A stretch of DNA of 64,000 nt from SMYC01 sp963578475 (GTDB taxonomy: Bacteria > Acidobacteriota > Vicinamibacteria > Marinacidobacterales > SMYC01). The notes beneath the pieces were generated by a model. The model was not told the DNA's origin and did not search any database. It saw nothing but the letters and a program-made list of their open reading frames with translations. Position 1 is the stretch's first letter, and the number at the start of each line of letters is the position of its first letter. The stretch spans positions 62,001 to 126,000 of the forward strand of contig CAUZCL010000001.1 of the NCBI GenBank assembly GCA_963578475.1, in the 5' to 3' direction. The translations under genes and the position numbers were made by a program. Positions 1 to 8,032 of the stretch are shown in pieces.

Positions 1-219
1 TCGGACGCGGTCATCATGAGCTTCACCGAGAGTCTTCTGACTTACGGCCTCGGCCGCCGCGTCGAGTATTACGACATGCCGACGGTGCGCGCCATCGCGA
101 GCGAAGCGAAGAAGAATAACTATCGGATGTCCACTTTTATTCACGGCGTCATCAATAGTACGGCTTTTCAAATGGCTCGAGTGGAAAGCGACGAGCAGAC
201 GAACTCCGTGGAACCTTAG
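1..219 (+). CDS. C-terminal tail of a DUF1592/DUF1585 secreted protein (partial)
   Basis: The frame is open from base 1, so only the last 72 residues are present and the start lies outside the window. The tail contains LLTYGLGRRVEYYD followed by FIHGVINSTAFQM, which fits the end of the DUF1585 domain that closes the large DUF1587/1592/1588/1585 proteins, often fused to cytochrome c in Planctomycetes and Acidobacteria. A DUF1552 gene follows 41 bases later, the usual partner of this family, which supports the call. The biochemical role of the family is not established; extracytoplasmic location is inferred from the family. Confidence 0.85.
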   Translation, partial: SDAVIMSFTESLLTYGLGRRVEYYDMPTVRAIASEAKKNNYRMSTFIHGVINSTAFQMARVESDEQTNSVEP

Positions 220-246
220 AGATTTCTCAAGACACCACCCTGTACT

Positions 247-252
247 AGGAGG
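247..252 (+). promoter_or_regulatory. Strong Shine-Dalgarno site of the DUF1552 gene
   Basis: A perfect AGGAGG lies 8 bases before the ATG at 261 and fixes that start over the internal ATG at 282. Confidence 0.75.
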
Positions 253-260
253 CACACAAG

Positions 261-1628
261 ATGTACATCACCAACAAGCACATGTCCCGTCGGACAGTTC
301 TTCGCGGTATGGGCGCAACGGTGGCGCTGCCGTTCCTCGATGCCATGGTGCCCGCACGTTCATGGGCCGCTTCTACGTCGACACCGTCCCGCCTCGTGTG
401 CATAGAGATGGTCCACGGCGCAGCCGGCAGCACGAAGATCGGTATCGAGCAGAACATGTGGTCGCCGGCGGCTGTCGGGAGTGAGTTCGACCTCTCGCCG
501 AGCAGCTTGAAGCCGCTCGAGCCGTTCCGCAAATACCTCACGATCGTAAGCAACACCGACGTGCGCAACGCCGAAGCCTTCTCGCTCCCCGAGATCGGCG
601 GCGACCATTTCCGCTCGAGCGCGGTCTTCCTGACTCAGTCCCACGTCAAGCAGACGCAAGGCAACGACGTGTACGCGGGTACGTCGATGGATCAGATGTA
701 CGCGAAGCAGTTCGGACAGGACACGGCGATCCCTTCGATGCAGCTTTCGATCGAGAACGTCGACCAGGCCGGCGGCTGCACCTATGGCTATTCCTGCATC
801 TACACCGACACGATCAGCTGGGCCTCGCCCGCCGCTCCGCTGCCGATGATCCGGAACCCCCGCGCGGTCTTCGATCAAATGTTCGGCGCGGGCGCGACAC
901 CCGAAGAACGCGCCGAGGGCCGGCGCACCAATAGCAGCATCCTCGACTGGATCACGAACGAGGTCGCACGGGTGAAGAGAGATCTTGGTCCGACCGATCG
1001 CCGCCGGCTCGACAACTACCTCGACAACGTACGCGAGATCGAGCGCAGGATTCAGAAAACCGAGGCCCAGAACGCGAGCGGCGAGCGGCGTGAGCTACCC
1101 GATGCGCCTATCGGCGTTCCGGACTCGTTCGAGGAGCACATAAAGCTCATGTTCGATTTGCAGGTGGCAGCCTTTATGTCGGATGTGACCCGGGTGTTCT
1201 CGTTCAAGCTCGGCCGCGACGGCTCGGGCCGCGTTTTTCCGGATAGCGGTATCAACACAGGATTCCATCCGGCCTCGCATCATCGCGACCAGGAGAAGCG
1301 GATCAAAGAGTTTGCGAAAATCAACACCTATCATGTCAGCATGATCCCCTACTTCCTCGAACAACTCGAGAGCACGATGGACGGCGAGTCCAACTTGCTC
1401 GAAAAAACCCTGATCATCTACGGCTCGCCGATGGCGAACTCCAACATACACAATCACAAGAGATGCCCGTTATTCTTTGCCGGACATGCGAACGGGCAGC
1501 TCCAGGGGAACCTCCACCACAAGGCCGAGGACGGCACCCCGATGGCGAACGCGATGTTGACCGTCCTCCGCCGTATGGGGATGGACCTCGAGACCTTCGG
1601 CGACAGCACGGGCGAGATGGCCATCTGA
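261..1628 (+). CDS. DUF1552 domain protein, Tat-exported
   Basis: A 455-residue protein. Residues 9-16 read SRRTVLRG followed by a short hydrophobic stretch, a twin-arginine signal, so the protein is probably folded and then exported. The rest matches the DUF1552 family over its usual length (roughly 430-470 residues), including the segment around GINTGFHPASHH and the C-terminal region with IYGSPMANSNIHNHKR. The position directly after a DUF1592-type gene is the standard pairing for this family. Function is unknown; the pairing suggests a complex or shared substrate outside the cytoplasm. The next gene starts 10 bases after the stop, so the three probably form one transcript. Confidence 0.9.
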   Translation: MYITNKHMSRRTVLRGMGATVALPFLDAMVPARSWAASTSTPSRLVCIEMVHGAAGSTKIGIEQNMWSPAAVGSEFDLSPSSLKPLEPFRKYLTIVSNTDVRNAEAFSLPEIGGDHFRSSAVFLTQSHVKQTQGNDVYAGTSMDQMYAKQFGQDTAIPSMQLSIENVDQAGGCTYGYSCIYTDTISWASPAAPLPMIRNPRAVFDQMFGAGATPEERAEGRRTNSSILDWITNEVARVKRDLGPTDRRRLDNYLDNVREIERRIQKTEAQNASGERRELPDAPIGVPDSFEEHIKLMFDLQVAAFMSDVTRVFSFKLGRDGSGRVFPDSGINTGFHPASHHRDQEKRIKEFAKINTYHVSMIPYFLEQLESTMDGESNLLEKTLIIYGSPMANSNIHNHKRCPLFFAGHANGQLQGNLHHKAEDGTPMANAMLTVLRRMGMDLETFGDSTGEMAI

Positions 1629-1638
1629 TCGACGTTTC

Positions 1639-3483
1639 ATGGAGTCTTTGATGTTGGCAAAAAAGTTAGGACGTAGCGCTGCAGCCGTTTTGTGTTTCGT
1701 CGCGCTCATTGCGGCAGCACCCAAAGATATTCCCAACATGGGTGCGACACCGGTGGCGGACGCCGCGATGCAAGGCGACGGGGAGACCGTGCGCGCCTTG
1801 TTGAAACAAGGCGTCGACGTGAACGCGGCTCAAGGCGACGGGATGACCGCGCTTCACTGGGCCGGCGTCAAAGCGGATGCCGAGATGGCGGAAATGCTCC
1901 TCTACGCGGGGGCCAATGTGAAGGCCGCCACGCGACTCGGCGGATTCACCCCGCTCTTCCTCGCCGCGAAGACCGGCGACGCGGCCGTGGTGGAAACGCT
2001 CGTGAAAGCTTCGGCGGACGTCAACGTTGTGACGACGATGGGCGCGACGCCTCTCATGCTGGCGGCAGCCTCGGGAAACGCCGACACCGTGTCCATTCTC
2101 TTGGAGCACGGCGCGGAAGTAAACGCCGCGGAGGCGGCCCGGGGACAGGCGGCGCTCATGTTCGCGGCCGTCTACAACCGGGGTGAAGTGATCGACGTGC
2201 TCGTCAAAAACGGCGCCGACATCACGATGGCAACCAAAATCGTCGAAACCGCCGCGATAGAAAAGAAGTGGTCCGACGCCGACCGCGAGCACCGCAAGGA
2301 GCGCGAGGCCGCCGCAAAGGCCGCGGCGGCGGCCGAGGCCAAATCCAAAGGTTTAGAGCCGTCCAAGGGCGTCGAAGACAGCGCACCCAAGGACGAAGGA
2401 AAGAGCCTTTTCGCCAAAGTCTTTGGATGGGTTCCGGGAGTGGGTGGCGGCGAAAAGAAACCCGAGCAACGGCGCAGCTTCTACCGCAGCCCTTTTGGCA
2501 AGCTCGTCGGTAATCAAGGCGGGATGACTGCGCTCCTTCTCGCGTCGCGTCAAGGTAACCGAGAAGCGGTCGACGCGCTCGTTACCGCGGGCTCGGACGT
2601 CAACGTCGTGAGTGGTGGGGATCACACGAGTCCCCTTCTGATCGCGACCATCAACGGACACTTCGATCTCGCCAAATCTCTGCTCGACCAGGGAGCGGAC
2701 CCGAGCCTCGCGAGCGAGGCGGGAGCGACGCCCCTCTACGGCGCGATCAATTTGCAATGGTCGCCCAAAGCGCTCTACCCGCAGCCACAGGCTTACCGGC
2801 AGCAGGAGGTCTCCTATCTCGATTTCATGGAATTGCTCCTCGAGGCCGGCGCCGATCCCAACGCCCGACTGAAAAAGAAGTTGTGGTACTCCGGTTATAA
2901 CTTCGACCTCTCCGGCGTGAACGAGAACGGCGCTACCGCGTTCTGGCGCGCCGCGTATGGGACGGACGTCGATGCGATGAAGCTTCTCATGGCCTACGGC
3001 GCCGACCCGAATCTTCCTACGTTGAAACCGGAAATCGCTCCGAGCGATGGCATTGGCCCGCAAGAAGAAAAAGAAGACGTCTCGGGCTTGGCCCCGGTGC
3101 CTCCGGGCGGCGATGCCGTCAGTCCTCTCCTGGCGGCGGCGGGTGTGGGCTACGGTCGAGGCTTCGCGGCGAACTCACATCGCCATCACCCTGCAGGCTC
3201 GATGACGGCGGTACGTTACTTGGTCGAGGAGTTGGGCGCGGATGTGAACGCCCGAGATCATGATGCGTATAACGCGCTACACCACGCTGCCAGCCGCGGC
3301 GACGCGGAGATGGTCCAGTATCTTTTCGACAAAGGTTGCGATATCTCGGCGATAAGCCGTCGCGGGCAGTCGACGGCCGACATGGCGAACGGCCCCGTGC
3401 AGCGCGTGCAGCCATTTCCAGAGGCTTTGGCGTTGTTGGAGCAGCTCGGCTCTGTCAACAACCACAACTGCGTCGGCTGCTGA
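1639..3483 (+). CDS. Secreted ankyrin-repeat protein
   Basis: 614 residues. A signal peptide follows the internal ATG at 1651 (MLAKKLGRS then a hydrophobic run ending in AAAP), so that may be the true start. Four to five ankyrin repeats fill residues 35-195 (for example GDGMTALHWAG and TPLMLAAASGN). A charged, Ala/Lys/Glu-rich linker spans about 205-290, and further repeats run to about 590. The C-terminus ends in NHNCVGC. Ankyrin repeats bind proteins; no enzyme domain is visible. It sits 10 bases behind the DUF1552 gene, and this three-gene order recurs in related genomes, so it probably serves the same extracytoplasmic system. Confidence 0.88.
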   Translation: MESLMLAKKLGRSAAAVLCFVALIAAAPKDIPNMGATPVADAAMQGDGETVRALLKQGVDVNAAQGDGMTALHWAGVKADAEMAEMLLYAGANVKAATRLGGFTPLFLAAKTGDAAVVETLVKASADVNVVTTMGATPLMLAAASGNADTVSILLEHGAEVNAAEAARGQAALMFAAVYNRGEVIDVLVKNGADITMATKIVETAAIEKKWSDADREHRKEREAAAKAAAAAEAKSKGLEPSKGVEDSAPKDEGKSLFAKVFGWVPGVGGGEKKPEQRRSFYRSPFGKLVGNQGGMTALLLASRQGNREAVDALVTAGSDVNVVSGGDHTSPLLIATINGHFDLAKSLLDQGADPSLASEAGATPLYGAINLQWSPKALYPQPQAYRQQEVSYLDFMELLLEAGADPNARLKKKLWYSGYNFDLSGVNENGATAFWRAAYGTDVDAMKLLMAYGADPNLPTLKPEIAPSDGIGPQEEKEDVSGLAPVPPGGDAVSPLLAAAGVGYGRGFAANSHRHHPAGSMTAVRYLVEELGADVNARDHDAYNALHHAASRGDAEMVQYLFDKGCDISAISRRGQSTADMANGPVQRVQPFPEALALLEQLGSVNNHNCVGC

Positions 3484-3686
3484 GCCGAACGACTCTCACG
3501 AGCGTCGGTTCGTCCCCACACCTCTAGCGCTAAAACCGTGTAAATTGCATGGTAGCGGTTCGCTTCAAACCCACAAGCAACTCTAAACAAGCCGTTTAGG
3601 GCGTCCGCTCCCGACGAGCTCCTGGCACTCTTATTGCTAGATCCCTATTGCTCTATCTCCCCTAACTCTGTACTTGGAGGTCCCTA

Positions 3687-4034
3687 GTGAAGATGAGACT
3701 TCTCGTGCCGCTTCTAGCCTTGGTGCTCGGGAGCGCGAGCGTATATGGCAGTGGCAGCTACAAAGGCAAGGGCCGGCGGCCACCGAACGGCCTCGAAGCG
3801 ACCCAGTACGACCTCGGAGAGAAAGTCTTCACCAAAAAGGCCGAGCTTCCCGAGTCCTCGGCGGAGCTCGCAACCAAGCAGATGGAAGAGCTCGAAGCGC
3901 TCTCGGCGGCGCTTCCCGCGAGGGCGCAACGGCGCTCGAATCTCGTCGCGCTCGCAGGGCGATTGAGCGCCGGGCAGCTCGAGGCGCTGACCTACTACGT
4001 GTCGGTCCGTTACAAGGTGGAGGTCGACAAATGA
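3687..4034 (+). CDS. Small secreted protein, unknown function
   Basis: 115 residues from a GTG start (GGAGG lies 8-12 bases upstream at 3676-3680); an ATG at 3693 is an alternative. Residues 1-21 form a clear signal peptide (MKMRLLVPLLALVLGSASVYG). The mature part is rich in Lys, Glu, Leu and Ala and looks mostly helical, with no cysteines and no recognised domain. Its stop overlaps the ATG of the next gene (ATGA at 4031-4034), so the two were translationally coupled. I do not recognise the family. The C-terminal GQLEALTYYVSVRYK recalls the last helix of small c-type cytochromes but no CxxCH is present. Confidence 0.7.
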   Translation: MKMRLLVPLLALVLGSASVYGSGSYKGKGRRPPNGLEATQYDLGEKVFTKKAELPESSAELATKQMEELEALSAALPARAQRRSNLVALAGRLSAGQLEALTYYVSVRYKVEVDK

Positions 4035-5916
4035 AGCGGCTCGCGATCCCCGCCGTCGTCGTCCTCGGGATACTCTCGAGCGTCACCGCCAGCGGACAAG
4101 ATGCTTGGGGTCCCTATCAGGGCGAGAGCTCGCTCTCGCTCGTCTATTCGTTTCAAACCTTCGAGGACTTTTTCAGAAACCACGAGGACGATAGCGCGTG
4201 GTCGGATGTGAGAGTCGTCCCCTCGCCCAAGGCAAAGCTTCTTGCCGCGGTGGGACCTCCTGTTCGCCGGATGGAAGAGATGCACCCTATCGAGATCTTG
4301 CGCACGCCGGACGGCGACACGGTGTTCGACATGGGCCAGAACATGGTGGGCTGGGTCCGCGTGCAACTCGACCCGCAAGCGAGTTGGGCAGGACGAACCA
4401 TTACTCTGAAACACGCAGAGGTTCTCGACAGCAACGGCAACTTCTACACGGAGAACTTACGCGGTGCGACGCAGCAAGTGCAGTTCATCCTCGACGAGGA
4501 TCGAAGCATCTATGAGCCGCATTTTACTTTTCAGGGCTTTCGCTACGTGGCGGTCGATGGCTATCCCGGTGAAGTGACGCTCGACAGGCATCGTCATCCA
4601 CTCCGACATGAAGGTCACGGGTACGTTCGAGACGTCCGACAAAAACCTCAATCAACTTCAACGGAACATCGTCTGGGGCCAGAAGGGGAACTTTCTCGAC
4701 GTGCCCACGGATTGCCACCAGCGCGACGAGCGGATGGGGTGGACGGGCGACGCTCAAGTTTTCGCGCGCACGGCCGCGTTCAACATGGACGTCGCGGCTT
4801 TTTTACACGATGGCTCGCCGACTTGGCGGCCGATCAATATGACAACGGCGCTATCCCCTAGGTGATCCCGGATGTTCTATCGAGCGACGAAAGTGGCGCG
4901 GGATCCGCCGGTTGGGCGGACGCGGGCACGATCATCCCGTGGACGCTCTATCTCGCTTACGGGGATACGCGCATTCTCGACGTGTAATACGAGAGCATGC
5001 AAGCCTGGGTCGCTTACATGAAAGCGCAAGCAGGCGACGACCTCGTTTGGAGCTCGGGATTTCACTTTGGTGATTGGCTCGCCTACAGCACGACGAACCC
5101 CGCTTATCCGGGCGCGACAACGGGCACCGACGTCATCGCGACGGCCTTTTTCGCGCATTCGACGAGCCTTCTCGCAAAGACGGCCCGCGTGCTCGGACGC
5201 GAGAGCGACAGGCTCGCCTACGAGGCGCTCGCGTCCGATATCCGGGCCGCATTCCAAAAGGAGTTCGTGACTGCCACGGGACGGGTGGCGGAGAACACGC
5301 AAACCGCCTACGCGCTGTCATTGAATTTCGATCTGCTCGCACAAACGCAAAGGCCCGAAGCGGCGCGGCGCCTCGCGGCGGATGTTCGGGAGCGGGAGAA
5401 CCATCTCACGACAGGCTTTCTCGGAACACCTTATATCAACGACGTTTTGACGCGATTCGGCCATCTCGACGTCGCCTACGACTTGCTGCTTCAAGAGAGC
5501 TATCCTTCCTGGCTCTATCCTGTCACGCAGGGCGCAACGACGATATGGAGCGCTGGGACGGCCAGAAGCCAGATGGCTCGTTTCAAAGCCCCACGATGAA
5601 CTCCTTCAACCACTACGCCTATGGGGCCGTGGGAGACTGGATGTATCGCGTCGTGGCCGGGATCGACACGAGCTCGGCCGCGCCCGGCTACAAGCACGTC
5701 GTCATCCATCCCCGTCCCGGGGGCGGTCTGACGCACGCAAAGGCCTCGCTCGAGACCATGTACGGCACCGTCGCATCGAGTTGGGAGACCGACGGCAATC
5801 AATTCGAGCTGACCGTGTCGATCCCGCCCAACACCGACGCGACGGTCCGTCTACCGGACGGCCGCGTCGAAAGTATCGGGTCGGGAACCCATCACTTCGA
5901 AGCGCGCCAGAACTAA
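4031..5916 (+). pseudogene. Chimeric, frameshifted alpha-L-rhamnosidase (GH78)
   Basis: The first 48 or so residues (signal peptide, then DAWGPYQGESSLSLVYSFQT) look like the start of an outer-membrane protein. At about 4190 the frame continues as GH78 rhamnosidase: DMGQNMVGWVRVQ, TENLRGATQ and HFTFQGFRYVAVDGYPGE are typical, followed by VPTDCHQRDERMGWTGDAQVF with the acidic catalytic region, and a C-terminal beta domain to 5916. The frame shifts near 4585, at a T6 run near 4805, and near 5540, with in-frame stops TAG at 4859 and TAA at 4985. The N-terminal half of the enzyme is absent. As given it cannot make an active enzyme. Confidence 0.85.
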
Positions 5917-7055
5917 CGGCGGAAGTCGTAGCCCAGGGTCCACTCGACGAAGTCTGCTTTGCTGAAGTCGTAGAACCGTGTTTTGAGACCGACAAATAGT
6001 CTGTCCGTGACGTGATACTTCAAGCCTATTTTTTGGTAGAGCGCTGGGATCCGGTCGTCTTCACGGCCTCGAGCCACATAGTAGCCGACCGAGAAAGGGA
6101 TGGAGAAGCGGCCAATCAGGTGCTCGTAGCCGCCGAAGAGACCGAACGCCATTTTATCCGAGCTCGAGGCGTCGTCGAGGTCGGCATTGGCCGAGTCGTC
6201 ATACATCCAGTCGGCGCCGACGACGAGCTTCCCCATGCTATGGACGTGACGGCCGAGCTCGAAAGTCGCTGCAAAGACGCCGAAGTCTTCCGGCCCTGCC
6301 TCGAGCGCAACCTTCTTCCACCCCGCGCCTCCCGCAAGCGTCATTTCCCAGAACGGTTCTAACGGCGGAAGCTCTCGGGGGACAAAGCGCGGTCGGCCGT
6401 TTTGGAAGTGATAACCGACGCGGACGACCGGCGTCAGCGCGTTGACGCCGAGGTTGGGGAAGCCCGTTCCTCCGTTCGAGAAATGCGTGAACATCCCACC
6501 CGCCATCAAGTCGAGCCTGGGCGTCAAGGCGTAGCGCGCCAGGAGGCCCCACTCGGCGAAGAACGTCACGCGCGTGCTCACAGCGTCATTCGCCGGGTTT
6601 ACTTCGGAGTCGAAAGGATTCCAATTGAACGCGGCACCCAGGCTCAACTCTGTCGTGACGTCGAGCTTTCTGCTCACGTTGAACATGGGCCAAGTGAACC
6701 AACCATAGAGCGCCACGGGCGCGCCGAGTTCTTCGCCGTTTTTGAAGCTCGCGTTGTAGACGCCGATCCCGAGGGCCGGAAGTCGATAACGCTGCTCCCA
6801 ATCCTTCGTGCCGTCCGTTTGCCATCCGAGCTCGACTTTGAAAGCCTGGACACGTTCGATCGGCTCGCCTGCCTCGTTATGGCCCGCGAGGAAATCGGAC
6901 GTTGCGGCCACCCACCCCGGCTGATAGGCCAATCGTAGAAATAACGAACTCTTCTTTTCTTCTTCGGCGGACTCGTCGTTTTGCATGGGCTGCATGGCCG
7001 CTCCCGGGCTCGAGAGGCACAACGCGCAGAGAAGAAAAAGGGTTCGAAGATTCAA
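5913..7055 (-). CDS. PagL-like lipid A acyl hydrolase (acyloxyacyl hydrolase family)
   Basis: 380 residues from a TTG at 7055, chosen because it opens a clean signal peptide and lies one base after the stop of the upstream gene; the longer frame would overlap that gene by 71 bases. The predicted outer-membrane barrel carries H191-F-S193-N-G-G followed by FPNLGVN, matching the His-x-Ser-Asn active-site motif of PagL, which removes the 3-O acyl chain of lipid A. The protein is about twice PagL length; the second half is another run of amphipathic strands ending in a C-terminal aromatic strand (LGYDFRR). Lipid A deacylation is inferred, since the expected Glu of the triad cannot be placed confidently. 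Confidence 0.7.
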   Translation of the reverse strand: MNLRTLFLLCALCLSSPGAAMQPMQNDESAEEEKKSSLFLRLAYQPGWVAATSDFLAGHNEAGEPIERVQAFKVELGWQTDGTKDWEQRYRLPALGIGVYNASFKNGEELGAPVALYGWFTWPMFNVSRKLDVTTELSLGAAFNWNPFDSEVNPANDAVSTRVTFFAEWGLLARYALTPRLDLMAGGMFTHFSNGGTGFPNLGVNALTPVVRVGYHFQNGRPRFVPRELPPLEPFWEMTLAGGAGWKKVALEAGPEDFGVFAATFELGRHVHSMGKLVVGADWMYDDSANADLDDASSSDKMAFGLFGGYEHLIGRFSIPFSVGYYVARGREDDRIPALYQKIGLKYHVTDRLFVGLKTRFYDFSKADFVEWTLGYDFRR

Positions 7056-7056
7056 C

Positions 7057-7950
7057 TTAAAGCAAACCTCTATGCCAGACGGCGAGGAGATCCATCGAGA
7101 GCGCAACGCTGACATGCGCGAGCGCACCCCACCAGATCGATCGACCTACGAGGGCCAAGGTGCCAAGCACGAAGCCCGCGATGATGGATCCGAAGGCTTC
7201 GAGGCCCGGTTTCTGAAAATGGATCATCATGTACGGCACCATCATCACAAGAATCGCCATGTAACCGAAGCGGCGTGAAAGCCCGTGCAGTATGAAGCCC
7301 CGAAAGAAAAACTCCAGGCTCACGAATTGCAGCGCGTAAAGCACTTCCCAAATCCAAAAGACGGGCCAGAGAGATTCACCTTCGATGAGCATGTAGAAAG
7401 GGTATCTCGCCTGGAACTCCGGATGGAAGGAGGCCAGCACAACGACAGGCGCGATACCGAGGAGTAGAAGTAGATAAAAGCGGCCATAGGGCCACGTGCC
7501 GCGGAGGCTGAGGCCGAAATCGCTGACGCGCTCGCCGAGAAGCCCGCGGATAACGAGCACCGGCAGGATCACGTAGCCCACGATGCGCCAAAGAGCCCAG
7601 TAAACGAGATGATTCATCCGTGAGCGTGGAGAGCCCTCGAGCGCATATCGCAACCGACCCGCGAGCCAGTCGAGACCCATGAGCTCCAACAGGGACGAGA
7701 GCCAGCGCGTTTCGTCGGACGCCCCGGCAAAGCGGATCACAAACAGAGACAGGATTGCCGCAAGGAGAATGATGACGGCACGACGCTCCCCGCCAGGCTC
7801 GATCTCTGAATCTACCTTCGTGCGGACGTCCAACAAGCGTGTCACCAGAACGCTCGCCAACAGGCCGGCGACGATGCCGATCATGCTGAGACCGAGCCCG
7901 CGGCCGAGCACGAGTCCAACGATGTTCTCGACACCCGCTCCGAAGGCCAT
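7057..7950 (-). CDS. CPBP-family intramembrane protease, with a permease-derived N-terminus
   Basis: 297 residues. From about residue 45 it is a multi-pass membrane protein of the CPBP (Abi) family: motif 1 is E213-FFF-R217-GF, then PYMMIHF (motif 2 His) and a late LAHVSVALSMD (motif 3). Such proteins include type II CAAX-type proteases and bacterial sorting proteases. Residues 1-41 (MAFGAGVENIVGLVLGRG onward) are instead typical of the last membrane region of ADOP/FtsX permeases and probably do not belong; the native start is not identifiable. The PagL-like gene begins one base after its stop, so the pair is likely coupled in an envelope role. Confidence 0.72.
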   Translation of the reverse strand: MAFGAGVENIVGLVLGRGLGLSMIGIVAGLLASVLVTRLLDVRTKVDSEIEPGGERRAVIILLAAILSLFVIRFAGASDETRWLSSLLELMGLDWLAGRLRYALEGSPRSRMNHLVYWALWRIVGYVILPVLVIRGLLGERVSDFGLSLRGTWPYGRFYLLLLLGIAPVVVLASFHPEFQARYPFYMLIEGESLWPVFWIWEVLYALQFVSLEFFFRGFILHGLSRRFGYMAILVMMVPYMMIHFQKPGLEAFGSIIAGFVLGTLALVGRSIWWGALAHVSVALSMDLLAVWHRGLL

Positions 7951-8007
7951 CCGAACCCCGAGCTCGAGCCGGCTCTGGTGGACCCAGTACGAAACAGTAT
8001 AGTCTTG
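7827..8007 (-). pseudogene. ADOP/FtsX permease remnant fused to the CPBP gene
   Basis: Reading in frame from just after a TGA at 8010-8008, the segment RLELGVRMAFGAG then VLGRGLGLSMIGIVAGLL and VTRLL matches the C-terminal FtsX-like module of acidobacterial orphan permeases. Upstream and downstream parts are missing, and the frame runs straight into the CPBP protease. Two other pieces of this family lie at 23602 and 41097. Confidence 0.65.
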
Positions 8008-8032
8008 TCAAGTATAGTTTGACCGAGGGCGG

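Noticed and set aside
7981..8020. Promoter with repeated ACTATACT before the CPBP gene
   Set aside because: TTGACA and TATACT are only four bases apart and the region is a join next to a permease remnant.
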